DNA of 64,000 nt from Pectinatus haikarae (GTDB lineage Bacteria > Bacillota > Negativicutes > Selenomonadales > Selenomonadaceae). The translations under genes were made by a program, and so were the position numbers. Positions 1 through 8,138 of the stretch are shown in pieces. Under the pieces are notes generated by a model. It was not told the origin of the DNA. It did not search any database and was given only the letters and a program-made list of their open reading frames with translations. Each line of letters starts with the position of its first letter. Within the stretch, counting starts at the first letter, position 1. The stretch is taken from the NCBI RefSeq assembly GCF_030813505.1, contig NZ_JAUSUE010000006.1, one strand, 5' to 3'.

Positions 1-953
1 AAATAACGATCAGTGAAGCCGCGGCAAAGATAAAAAAGGCAAACAGCATAATAATAGCACCGCATGTGAACCCTGATTGTGACGGACTTGGCTCTACACT
101 TGGTCTCTATCATGCGCTGACTAAAAAAGGCCATAAGGTACGAATTTTCGTAGATGATGATATACCTGAAGCATACCATTTTCTGCCTGGATGGGAACTT
201 TTTAAAAAACCTGATCAGAAAATAACCGGTGCAGATTTATTTATAGTTCTTGATGCTGAACCGGAACGTACGGGACGTGTAAATAAAATCACAGATGCAC
301 CTATTCTCAATTTTGACCATCATCGTTCAAACACAAGAACCGCCGATTTTTTATATTTAGCTCCATACAGGGCAGCAACAGGAGAAATTATTTATGAATT
401 ATTGGCAGAACTCGGCATAGAATTTGATTATAAGATGGCGGTGTCCGTTTATGCTGCTATAGCCACAGATTGCGGGTTCTTCCGTTATTCTAATACTACA
501 GAATTTACGATGAAGGCTGCGGGAGATCTCCTTGGCTATGGCGTCCGCCCGAACATTATATCAGAAGCTTTGGAACAAAGAAAATATGCTGATGTAAAGG
601 CGATTGCAGACGTTATTAATACAATAGAATTGTATAACGAAGGGAAAATAGCAGTAGCCGGCGCTGATAAAGATATTGTGGAAAAATGCAGCAGTACAGA
701 AGGTTTTGTGGATCTTGTTCGTGTTATAGAAGGTGTTGATGTAGCTGTGCTGATAAAATATGCCGCTGATAATGTGACGCGTATAAGCATGCGATCAAAA
801 AAAACCGATGTTGCTGCAGTAGCTGAAAAGCTGGGCGGAGGCGGTCATGTGAGAGCTTCCGGCTGTAATCTGGAGATGTCTTTTCACGAAGCAAGAAAAA
901 AAGTTATTCAAGCATTGACCAGGGAAATGGCAGGGCAGGAAAATGCCGATTAA
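1..953 (+). CDS. nrnA: NrnA-type DHH phosphoesterase (nanoRNase / pAp phosphatase), 5' truncated by window edge
   Basis: The reading frame is open from base 3, so the true start lies before the window. The first visible GTG (66) falls inside the catalytic motif HVNPDCDGLGS and cannot be the start. NrnA-type enzymes degrade very short RNA oligonucleotides and dephosphorylate 3'-phosphoadenosine 5'-phosphate in the cytoplasm. The sequence shows the N-terminal DHH-family motif (HVNPDCDGLGS), the DHH motif itself (NFDHHRSNT) and the C-terminal DHHA1 glycine motif (GGGGHVRASG). The gene overlaps truB by 11 bases, as expected from the common Firmicute order rbfA-nrnA-truB. The second Asp motif reads DCD where many relatives have DGD, a conservative difference. 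Family assignment is secure; the exact substrate preference is inferred. Confidence 0.93.
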   Translation, partial: ITISEAAAKIKKANSIIIAPHVNPDCDGLGSTLGLYHALTKKGHKVRIFVDDDIPEAYHFLPGWELFKKPDQKITGADLFIVLDAEPERTGRVNKITDAPILNFDHHRSNTRTADFLYLAPYRAATGEIIYELLAELGIEFDYKMAVSVYAAIATDCGFFRYSNTTEFTMKAAGDLLGYGVRPNIISEALEQRKYADVKAIADVINTIELYNEGKIAVAGADKDIVEKCSSTEGFVDLVRVIEGVDVAVLIKYAADNVTRISMRSKKTDVAAVAEKLGGGGHVRASGCNLEMSFHEARKKVIQALTREMAGQENAD

Positions 954-1818
954 CGGATTTGTGAATGTGCTTAAGCCTCCGGGGATGACATCACACGATG
1001 TAATAAGCTGCATGCGTCGTATTTATAGAACAAAAAAAATTGGTCATGCAGGTACGCTTGATCCGGCAGCGGCCGGAGTTCTGCCGGTTGCTGTCGGTCA
1101 TGCCACACGCCTTTTGGAATATATGGCCGATACAGATAAAAGCTACAGAGCTGAAGTAGTGCTGGGAATAGGGACCGATACTGATGACGATACAGGCAGT
1201 ATTCTCAGGCAGGAAAATTTCATTATGCCTGAGACAGCTTTGCTGAAGACTGTTTTGAAAAGCTTTTGCGGTGAGATAATGCAGGTCCCTCCGGCATATT
1301 CGGCTATTAAAATAAATGGACAAAAAGCGTATGAACTTGCGCGTCAAAATATAGAAGTGAAAATTGCGCCGCGTCGTATAAATATATATGGCATTGAACT
1401 TTTGGGATGTATGGAAAATGGATTTTCTATGGATGTGGATTGTTCCAAGGGAACATACATACGTTCTTTGTGCGCTGATATAGGCAAAGCCCTGAATATA
1501 CCGGCTGTTATGGGATTTCTTCTGCGCACCAGGGCAGGAGCTTTTAGGCTTGCTGAAGCGAATACGCTTGAGGAGCTTTCTCAAGATCCGGCTGCCTTTG
1601 TACAGGGAATGGATATATTGCGGGGAACGATGGAAACCTGCGATATAAATGATGAAATGCTTGCTGATTTTTACCAGGGGCGGAAAATAGAATATAATGG
1701 TGAAATCAATGACGGTACGGCGCTGCTGATATATTGCGGTGATATATTCGCCGGCATAGGAAAAGTAAGCGATGGTGGAGCGGCTATAGCACCCCATAAG
1801 GTATTTAACAATAAATAA
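943..1818 (+). CDS. truB: tRNA pseudouridine(55) synthase TruB
   Basis: TruB converts U55 to pseudouridine in the T-arm of tRNAs. The 291-residue protein has the family hallmark GHAGTLDPAAAG, with catalytic Asp at residue 40, preceded by the KPPGMTSHDV motif. A later conserved segment, GTYIRSLCADIG, lies near residues 170-181. Length is normal for bacterial TruB including the C-terminal PUA-like part. The start overlaps the end of nrnA by 11 bases, implying translational coupling in the nrnA-truB unit. A bidirectional terminator follows immediately, so this is the last gene of the unit. ribF, often next in Firmicutes, is not here. Confidence 0.97.
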   Translation: MPINGFVNVLKPPGMTSHDVISCMRRIYRTKKIGHAGTLDPAAAGVLPVAVGHATRLLEYMADTDKSYRAEVVLGIGTDTDDDTGSILRQENFIMPETALLKTVLKSFCGEIMQVPPAYSAIKINGQKAYELARQNIEVKIAPRRINIYGIELLGCMENGFSMDVDCSKGTYIRSLCADIGKALNIPAVMGFLLRTRAGAFRLAEANTLEELSQDPAAFVQGMDILRGTMETCDINDEMLADFYQGRKIEYNGEINDGTALLIYCGDIFAGIGKVSDGGAAIAPHKVFNNK

Positions 1819-1847
1819 AAAGCTCGGCATTTTTGCCGAGCTTTTTA
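1817..1847. terminator. Bidirectional intrinsic terminator between truB and the GT9 gene
   Basis: A GC-rich stem AGCTCGGC / GCCGAGCT with a short loop is flanked by A-run and T-run on both sides, so it can stop transcripts from either strand. The stop codon of the minus-strand gene (1845-1847) lies in the outer arm. Confidence 0.9.
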
Positions 1848-2831
1848 TTTATTATTGCTGGTGAGCCGCATTATATTGTCAAAAATTTCTTCACAGGAGC
1901 ATTTATCCTTTGTTAAAATAATTGTGTTATATAAATTAGGATCAGGAGCCCATTTAGCTATGTGTGCTTTGTCGAAGACGTAAAAAAGAGACAGGACAGG
2001 AATGCCGAGTGCCAATCCTAAATGCATGGTACCGGTATCAACACTTATAAGTCCCATACTCAGTTTTAAAACGGCAGCTAAGAGCGGGATAGATGTTCTG
2101 TTGGTCAAATCAATATATTTGTCGGTATAGCGCAGTAATTGGCTGCTGTAATCAGCAGCACGTGAGCCGGCTCCTAAAAATAATATCCGATAGCCGGCGG
2201 CATGCAGTTTTTCAACGAGTGCCGCGCAGATCTGTACAGGCATATCTTTTTCAGTTCTTTTTGAAACGGTGCACAGGCAGATGTATTTTTTTGCAGCAGG
2301 AGATATAGAAAACTGCTGTAAAAGCGAAAATGCCTCCCGAAAAACTTGCTGTGGCGGTTTATACAGCATAGGTATATTTTTCAAAGGCAAGTCTGTATAT
2401 TGCTCAAGTAAAACAGTGTTGCGTTCCTGGACACGCTGCAGGCCGTGATAATCAATTTTCTTGTTGGATAGGAAAATACGGAGCGGCCCATTGTTTTCTG
2501 CATACACTTTTTTTGCACCTAAAAGACGTGATAAAATTATACCGCGTTCATTACCGTAGATAACAAATGCGGCATTAAATCCTTCTGCAAAAAAAGTTTT
2601 GTATTCGTAATAGAATTTCAAGGCACCGGCCACGCCGCGATGTTTTCCTTTTTTGTCATAAATAGTAACTTTATCCACACCATCAAGATATAAGGCAGCA
2701 TCCGCAAATGGTTTATTAGTGATAAATGTTATATGGCTGCGTGGGAAAATATTTTTTATATTGCGGCACAAGGGACTTGTTAACAATATATCACCAAAAA
2801 AGGATGTGTTGATAATTAGAAATTTTTCCAT
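1845..2831 (-). CDS. Glycosyltransferase family 9 protein (heptosyltransferase-like)
   Basis: This 328-residue protein has GT9 (ADP-heptose:LPS heptosyltransferase) features: an N-terminal Rossmann start (LIINTSFFGDILLTSPL) and a C-terminal nucleotide-sugar-binding segment (SVDTGTMHLGLALGIP). Such enzymes add heptose or related sugars to the LPS core on the inner face of the cytoplasmic membrane. It is the last gene of a minus-strand unit behind two GT8 enzymes, with 11 bases between it and the upstream gene. A second GT9 gene at 9140-10159 is more typical of inner-core heptosyltransferases, so this one may act further out in the core. Donor and acceptor cannot be read from sequence. The stop codon is inside the convergent terminator. 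Confidence 0.85.
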   Translation of the reverse strand: MEKFLIINTSFFGDILLTSPLCRNIKNIFPRSHITFITNKPFADAALYLDGVDKVTIYDKKGKHRGVAGALKFYYEYKTFFAEGFNAAFVIYGNERGIILSRLLGAKKVYAENNGPLRIFLSNKKIDYHGLQRVQERNTVLLEQYTDLPLKNIPMLYKPPQQVFREAFSLLQQFSISPAAKKYICLCTVSKRTEKDMPVQICAALVEKLHAAGYRILFLGAGSRAADYSSQLLRYTDKYIDLTNRTSIPLLAAVLKLSMGLISVDTGTMHLGLALGIPVLSLFYVFDKAHIAKWAPDPNLYNTIILTKDKCSCEEIFDNIMRLTSNNK

Positions 2832-2842
2832 ATGAAAATGTA

Positions 2843-3808
2843 TTATCTCCTTAATTTTTTATATAGATATTTGCAATACCATTTCAGAGAATTGACCTTT
2901 TGACCTGAATAAAGCAAAGCTTTTGCATAAACTTTCATTTCTTTATAATTCAAGGGCATCTGCAAAGGCATATCAGCCCAGGGCGTTTCTTTTTCATATT
3001 GAGCATAAAGATCTTTACGAAAGACAGTGCTTGCTCTGCTTATAGGCCAGGCAATATTCCATGGTTTTGGATGTGCCGCAAAATGCAGAAAAACAATTTT
3101 TTCCTTGTCTTCGGCAAAACTGTCAATACAGTTATATCTTTTCGGCAAATAGATAATTTTGTTGTGCAAGGCTATGTTCAGAGCATCCTGGTCAAGATAG
3201 CGGAATCTGACCGGATCATTTTTAAATAATGCGAGGACCTTATCCATCACATGAAAAGAATTCCATTCTTTTATATTTATGATCAACATACCTGCGTTAA
3301 AATATGTATGTTCTTTTAAGGATAAAGCGCTGCAGCGTTTTTTGTTCATCCATTCCAAATCAGGTACGGCTGCAGCAATTGCATTCTCCAGATTGCAGCT
3401 GAAGATATATTCTATTGAACTGAGGCATATTATATCGGCATCAAGGTAACAGACACGTTCTTCTTCGTTTAAGATGGAAGGAAGTATAAAGCGAAAATAT
3501 GTCGAAACCGGTAAATGAACAAAAGTAGGCAGCGTGTTGAAAAAAGAGGTGTCTATCTCGTAGAGTACAATATCGGTCTGTATAAGTTCTGCCAGGTTTC
3601 TCAGCTTTTTTTTATTATCAGCGGAAAGTGTTGATGTCAGAATGTGAAAACGAAGATGCAGATTAGGATTGTGGCGGCATATAGAAAGTACTGAAGCGGC
3701 TGTGCAGCGCATATAGTTATCATCTATACCATAACCGATATGGACAATATTTTCTTTGCTTTTGCTGAACAAGTGATCATATTTGTTGCATAGGGTATCT
3801 GTAAGCAT
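2843..3808 (-). CDS. Glycosyltransferase family 8 (RfaJ/LPS glucosyl- or galactosyltransferase-like), second copy
   Basis: A 321-residue GT8 enzyme. These retaining glycosyltransferases use UDP-glucose or UDP-galactose to extend the LPS core. The metal-binding DxD motif is DAD at residues 123-125 in CYLDADIICL, and an acceptor-side motif YFNAGMLIINI follows. The frame is open back to 3856, overlapping the upstream gene. I chose ATG at 3808 because it lies 16 bases after the upstream stop and is preceded by AGGA at suitable distance. It is clearly related to the neighbouring GT8 gene (shared FNAGM and DQDxLN motifs), so the pair looks like an old duplication. Sugar specificity is unknown. Confidence 0.88.
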   Translation of the reverse strand: MLTDTLCNKYDHLFSKSKENIVHIGYGIDDNYMRCTAASVLSICRHNPNLHLRFHILTSTLSADNKKKLRNLAELIQTDIVLYEIDTSFFNTLPTFVHLPVSTYFRFILPSILNEEERVCYLDADIICLSSIEYIFSCNLENAIAAAVPDLEWMNKKRCSALSLKEHTYFNAGMLIINIKEWNSFHVMDKVLALFKNDPVRFRYLDQDALNIALHNKIIYLPKRYNCIDSFAEDKEKIVFLHFAAHPKPWNIAWPISRASTVFRKDLYAQYEKETPWADMPLQMPLNYKEMKVYAKALLYSGQKVNSLKWYCKYLYKKLRR

Positions 3809-3824
3809 GCTTATTCCTGCCTTT

Positions 3825-4802
3825 TCATATCTTCTTGCGTAATTTCCAAAGACCATACAGGCAAGACCATTTCAGCCAGCCTTTGAAATTTCCCGTTTTT
3901 TTCATCGTTCTGGCCATGAATTTCGCCTGTTTGTACGTATTGGGATTTTGTATTGATACGGCTTTCCACGGAGACATCATTTGATATTTTATCCATAAGG
4001 ATGTCAAGAAATGGAACTGTCCCCAGCTTTGCCAGGGTTTGACGCTTCCGGAGTAGTGGAGAAAAACGGTATCATCCGCCGGGTTTTCATTCATATCCGC
4101 AAGGTGGTAGATCATGTTATAACAGTGCGGAAGAAATAATATCTTATCGGCCAAAAGCATATTTAAGACATCCTGATCATAAAATTTAAAATTACTTTTT
4201 TGTTGCAGCATTGTAATAGATTGTTCAGAAATATGATTTTTATTCCATTCATCTACATTGATCAGCATCATACCGGAGTTAAAATATTTTTCTCCGGTAA
4301 AGCCGAGATTTTTTTTTGCATAACCAGTCATAAAATCATAATCGGCAGCAACTGCTGAAATCACACCGTCAAGATCAATTTGGAAAAGCTTCTTTAACGG
4401 TTGCAGACAAAGAATGTCAGAATCAAGATATAAACACTTGTCCGTTTTGTTCTGTAATTCACCGCAAATTATGAAACGATAGTAAATTGCTTTTGACCAG
4501 GTGAATAAGATAGGGAGATGGCTGAATTTATCTCCATCAATGTAATATATATATACTGCAACAGTTTTATATTCCTGACCCAGTAGAGCAAGACAATTTA
4601 TATCGGCACTGTTCAGCTTGTCGGTAAATATATGAAAGACTATATTTGTGCCGGGGTTGTTCTTCACAATAGACGTCATCAATACACCCATGCCGAGTGC
4701 AAATTCTGCATCTATACCAAAAGCGATATTCATGCCGGTTCTTATAGATACATCATTGGCTATATTTTTTTTTGCTTTGATAATATTGCTGAAAAAATCC
4801 AT
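3825..4802 (-). CDS. Glycosyltransferase family 8 (RfaJ/LPS glucosyl- or galactosyltransferase-like), first copy
   Basis: A 325-residue GT8 enzyme, first gene of a three-gene minus-strand glycosyltransferase unit. The DxD motif is DSD at residues 127-129 in LYLDSDILCL. The acceptor-site motif KYFNSGMMLINV and the segment FYDQDVLNMLL match the GT8 family seen in LPS core synthesis. The C-terminal tail (about 270-325) resembles the extra basic region often found on LPS GT8 enzymes and may contact the membrane. A ribosome-binding site (AAAGGA) precedes the start. The downstream paralogue begins 16 bases after this stop. Specificity is inferred only at the level of UDP-hexose. Confidence 0.88.
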   Translation of the reverse strand: MDFFSNIIKAKKNIANDVSIRTGMNIAFGIDAEFALGMGVLMTSIVKNNPGTNIVFHIFTDKLNSADINCLALLGQEYKTVAVYIYYIDGDKFSHLPILFTWSKAIYYRFIICGELQNKTDKCLYLDSDILCLQPLKKLFQIDLDGVISAVAADYDFMTGYAKKNLGFTGEKYFNSGMMLINVDEWNKNHISEQSITMLQQKSNFKFYDQDVLNMLLADKILFLPHCYNMIYHLADMNENPADDTVFLHYSGSVKPWQSWGQFHFLTSLWIKYQMMSPWKAVSIQNPNTYKQAKFMARTMKKTGNFKGWLKWSCLYGLWKLRKKI

Positions 4803-4858
4803 AATTTATTCCTTTGTCTTAAATTGTAAATACACAGAGCAGTATAATCAGGGTGAAC

Positions 4859-4887
4859 TTGTGCTTTATTTTGCTTTACGTTAAAAT
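4859..4887 (+). promoter_or_regulatory. Candidate sigma-70-type promoter for the 4905 gene
   Basis: TTGTGC, a 17-base spacer, then TAAAAT. The leader to the ribosome-binding site AGAGG would be very short. The -35 matches consensus at only three positions, so this is a moderate call. It lies in the 102-base divergent gap between the GT8 unit and the plus-strand glycosyltransferase. Confidence 0.4.
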
Positions 4888-4904
4888 AGTTAAAGAGGTG
4901 AATT

Positions 4905-5990
4905 ATGAAGAATTTATTTATAGTAAATACGCCATTTCATTTGCTGACATCATTTATTTTGAGCAGGAGCATTTTTGCCGCTGATGATAATTATTTGGCA
5001 CTTATTCATCCGCATGGTTATTCTAAATGGGCAGAGAACCCCTTGATGGCATATATGGCATCAGACAAGAGCGGATATGTGAAAGTATTTTATTTATTAA
5101 ACTGGCTTTCACATAAAAATAAAGAAAAGAGTTATAAAAAACAAGCTGATGAAGTAAAAAACAGCATCGGTAAAATTGGCATAGAAAGAGCTTTCCTTGG
5201 CAGCGATATTGATCCGCAAAATCAATTACTGGTAGCGGCATTGGGAATGAAAGATTTTTATCGCTATGAAGACGGGCTTTTTTCCTATTATAATGAAGAT
5301 CGCCGCAGACCTAAAACACATGAAATTTTTCATAAATTTAAAATATGGCTCTTAAAAAAATCAGCTGGCATAAAAAGCGATATGTATATTAATACAGCAA
5401 CAGCAGGAGACAGTCATGCCGGTGTTGTAGATTATATGTACGCACCGGAGCTTCTCGGACGTTATTCACCCAAGACAGTAAAAATAACCGAGAATATGAT
5501 ACATACTGCTATAGCAGATCTAAAAATGCATGATCTTTTGCAGGAAACTTTTACAGCAAAATGTGTATTGTTTTTGAGCCAGCCGCTGGTTGAAAAAAAA
5601 TGGTACACAATAGAGCAGGAATTGACATGTTTAAAAAAATTGATTCAACCATTCGATGATAAGGCAGTGCTTTTGTATAAACCTCATCCCAATGACAGTA
5701 AGTATAAGATAGATTATTATCGACAGAATTTTCCTCAGATGCGCATCTATGAGGGGATTGAACCGGCAGAACTGCTTTTCGCCCGCGAAAAAAAGCTCAT
5801 TGCTGTGGCCAGCTATCAGTCAACTGCCTTAATGTATCCTGCTATGTTTTCCGGCAGGCCGTTCAAATCCATAAGTCTTGCTGATTTCGGGCAAAGCCCT
5901 GTTCTGCATGCATATAAAGAGATCATGGAAAAAGCGGGAATATTTTTTCCTCAAACGACAGATGAGCTGGTAAATTATATGCAAAAGTAA
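4905..5990 (+). CDS. Putative sialyl-/polysialyltransferase-like glycosyltransferase (GT52-like)
   Basis: A 361-residue protein with no close recognisable namesake. The N-terminus (IVNTPFHLLTSFIL) resembles the TPFHLL start of GT52 / Lst-type and polysialyltransferase-like enzymes. A later segment, LLYKPHPND, resembles the HP motif of those CMP-sugar-using families, and ASYQSTALMYPAMF resembles their C-terminal serine motif. These similarities were judged by eye. The gene stands alone on the plus strand between two minus-strand glycan units, with its own likely promoter, a good RBS (AGAGGTG) and a terminator. No sialic-acid synthesis or activation gene (neuA/neuB type) is in the window, so the donor may be something else. 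A cytoplasmic glycosyltransferase acting on LPS or another surface glycan is the safest reading. Confidence 0.6.
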   Translation: MKNLFIVNTPFHLLTSFILSRSIFAADDNYLALIHPHGYSKWAENPLMAYMASDKSGYVKVFYLLNWLSHKNKEKSYKKQADEVKNSIGKIGIERAFLGSDIDPQNQLLVAALGMKDFYRYEDGLFSYYNEDRRRPKTHEIFHKFKIWLLKKSAGIKSDMYINTATAGDSHAGVVDYMYAPELLGRYSPKTVKITENMIHTAIADLKMHDLLQETFTAKCVLFLSQPLVEKKWYTIEQELTCLKKLIQPFDDKAVLLYKPHPNDSKYKIDYYRQNFPQMRIYEGIEPAELLFAREKKLIAVASYQSTALMYPAMFSGRPFKSISLADFGQSPVLHAYKEIMEKAGIFFPQTTDELVNYMQK

Positions 5991-6008
5991 ATAAAATCAG
6001 GATTAGTG

Positions 6009-6052
6009 AAAAATAAGTTCAAGGATAAACAAATATCCCTGAACTTATTTTT
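6009..6052. terminator. Bidirectional intrinsic terminator between the GT52-like and GT4 genes
   Basis: A long stem (AAAATAAGTTCA pairing with TGAACTTATTTT, extended inward by GGATA/TATCC) flanked by A-run and T-run. The single imperfect position is an A-C mismatch in the plus transcript but a G-U pair in the minus transcript. The minus-strand stop codon (6045) lies inside the stem. Confidence 0.85.
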
Positions 6053-7127
6053 GGGGCTGGGAACATTCGTTGTACAGAGAAATAATCTCATCAAACATTT
6101 TTTCAGGAGAAAAACGGGAAATAATATCGTTTCTGGCGGCTTGACCCATCTGAAGACGCAAGATAGTATTTGCTGCTAATAATTTGAGTTTGCTGTACAA
6201 GATCTCACAATTTCCGCTGGGGATGAGGTATCCTGTTTTACCATCGGTAATAACTTCACCTGTGCCGCCGACATCATAGGCGAGCGCGGGTTTTTTCATT
6301 GCCATTCCTTCAGCGAGGACCAGACCAAAGGTTTCAAAACGTGATGGCAGAACAATCACATCGGCAGCAGACAGATAATTTTCCACATCGGGTTTATGAC
6401 CAAGAAAATGTACTCGGTCTGTCAATCCATTTTTCCATATTTGATAACGCAATTTCCACTTGCCCTTACCGGTACCGATAATCAGTAAATGCCAGTCTGC
6501 AGCACCGGTTTGTTCTGATAAAAGTTTGATAAGATGCTGATGGCCCTTATTGCGGAGATTTTTTATCCGGGCAGTAATTGCCAGGCAGAAAGTTTTGTCA
6601 GCTATATTTAATCTCTTGCGAAGATCATTACGATTATCGTGAGGAGAAAATTTTTTGGTATCAACACCATTATAAATAACTTTTACTTTTTCCGGTATGG
6701 CACCATTTTCTAAAGCAATGTGGTATACATATTGACTCACGGCTATTATTTTATCACACTGCAGAAGAATCCTTTCTTTTCTGCTGCCGAACAAGCCGTG
6801 TGCAGTATAAAGAACCGGCAGATCAGGCAAATATTTTAACTTGCATTTTACTGCCGTGATACCTGCAGCAGCAGAATGAGCATGGACAAGCTCTATATCA
6901 TATTTTTTTATTATGAATTTGAGAAAAAATGCCGCAAGAGAAGTGTTCAGCCGCAATGGCAGGAATATCTGAGAAATTCCCTTGGCAGCCAGCTTATCGG
7001 CAAGCTGTCCGCCGCCGGAAACAACGATAACATTATGACCGTTTTTCTGAAGAAGGGGAGCAAGCATAGCAACGTGACTTTCGGCACCGCCTATATTCAT
7101 TCTTGGTACAAGAAGAAGAATATTCAT
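6045..7127 (-). CDS. Glycosyltransferase family 4 (GT-B, group 1)
   Basis: A 360-residue retaining GT-B glycosyltransferase. It has the N-terminal acceptor-domain start PRMNIGGAESHV, the linker YNGVDTKKFSP and the EX7E donor motif (E265 and E273 in RFETFGLVLAEGMA). It is the last gene of the LPS-core unit, overlapping the upstream Stealth gene by 4 bases. Such enzymes add hexoses or N-acetylhexosamines to LPS core, O-antigen or capsule intermediates in the cytoplasm. The specific sugar cannot be told. The overlap and co-direction argue for action on the same glycan as its neighbours. Confidence 0.9.
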   Translation of the reverse strand: MNILLLVPRMNIGGAESHVAMLAPLLQKNGHNVIVVSGGGQLADKLAAKGISQIFLPLRLNTSLAAFFLKFIIKKYDIELVHAHSAAAGITAVKCKLKYLPDLPVLYTAHGLFGSRKERILLQCDKIIAVSQYVYHIALENGAIPEKVKVIYNGVDTKKFSPHDNRNDLRKRLNIADKTFCLAITARIKNLRNKGHQHLIKLLSEQTGAADWHLLIIGTGKGKWKLRYQIWKNGLTDRVHFLGHKPDVENYLSAADVIVLPSRFETFGLVLAEGMAMKKPALAYDVGGTGEVITDGKTGYLIPSGNCEILYSKLKLLAANTILRLQMGQAARNDIISRFSPEKMFDEIISLYNECSQPQK

Positions 7128-8137
7128 TTTTCAAAACTCGATTTTTCTGGCAGAATTTTTTCAAAGGAAGCGATAATATGTCTTTTTATATTGGCAAAAT
7201 CAATATTATCATTATCGTTCACACAGAGCATAGGCATGTCTTGTGATTCAATAGCAGTATATAAATCAGCATTATCTGCTTCCTGTCCGTATATTTCAAA
7301 TACCTGTCCCTTAGCGTGACGGCCTATGGGCTCAAAGTCGCCCTTTATAAGCTGCCAATATCGAATAAGCCATTGATCAACATCACTGCGGCTGCGGAAT
7401 TTATTGCAGCTGCTTTCATCAAGTACATCATTTTCTGCAGACCAGATATCATTATAAGTACTTTTTAAAAATGAATAGGGCAGGTGATTGTTAGAAAAAC
7501 CGCGAAAATGATGCTCTCCTGAGAAAATAAAATTGCGCAAAGCATTCCAGCCATATTTAGGGGACATCCATTTCCAAAAATGCTTGCGGACTTCTGCCTT
7601 TTTATCAAAATTAGCATTCAGTACAGCCATACTGTTAAATTTTATAAAAGGCATCATATCGCCTTTTACAGGAGAACTTATGGCAGTGACAATACAAAAA
7701 TCTGTTGGCAGTCCGTTTTTGAAAAATAATTCTTTTGGCACCGGTTTTAGAATAAACATGTCGTCATTAAAAGATACAAAGCGTTCGGCAAGACCTTTTA
7801 TACGATGTAAATTCAGCTCTAAAGGACTGGAACTGAAAGTAGGAAGATATTGTGGAAGAAGATAATTATCGTGGCGGATGATATTTAATTTGGGATGTTC
7901 AGTATTTAACCATGCCGGTAAATGTCCGCAGGTTATAAAATGGATTTTATTTACCCAGGGCGCAAACTTTTCTACACCACGGAACCAATATTGCAGATTG
8001 TCCCAATCGCGATACCGGCTGAGACGCTTATCTCCATTTATATCAGAAGAATAGGCATTCTTTTGTTTCTGCCAGGATGGATCATTGCCGTCCACCCAGC
8101 AAATAGTAAAATCTATTGGCTGATTATTTTCTTGCAT
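7124..8137 (-). CDS. Stealth-family sugar phosphotransferase
   Basis: A 337-residue protein with the conserved Stealth regions in order. CR1 is near residues 8-20 (DFTICWVDGNDPSW). CR2 spans roughly 40-145 and includes RYRDWDNLQYWFRGVEKFAP, the LHRIKGLAERFVSFNDD segment and DMFI. CR3/CR4-like parts follow, with HAKGQVFEI-type sequence near the C-terminus. Stealth proteins transfer a hexose-1-phosphate from a UDP-sugar to build phosphodiester-linked surface polysaccharides, for example capsule and the GlcNAc-phosphotransferase relatives. Here it sits in an LPS-core operon between a lipid A acyltransferase (1-base gap) and a GT4 (4-base overlap). A phosphosugar decoration of LPS or a linked capsule is the likely product; that is inference. 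Confidence 0.88.
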   Translation of the reverse strand: MQENNQPIDFTICWVDGNDPSWQKQKNAYSSDINGDKRLSRYRDWDNLQYWFRGVEKFAPWVNKIHFITCGHLPAWLNTEHPKLNIIRHDNYLLPQYLPTFSSSPLELNLHRIKGLAERFVSFNDDMFILKPVPKELFFKNGLPTDFCIVTAISSPVKGDMMPFIKFNSMAVLNANFDKKAEVRKHFWKWMSPKYGWNALRNFIFSGEHHFRGFSNNHLPYSFLKSTYNDIWSAENDVLDESSCNKFRSRSDVDQWLIRYWQLIKGDFEPIGRHAKGQVFEIYGQEADNADLYTAIESQDMPMLCVNDNDNIDFANIKRHIIASFEKILPEKSSFEK

Positions 8138-8138
8138 T

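Noticed and set aside
991..1830. 279-residue minus-strand frame across truB
   Set aside because: Shadow of truB: the plus-strand frame has clear TruB motifs, and this frame lacks any domain or RBS support.
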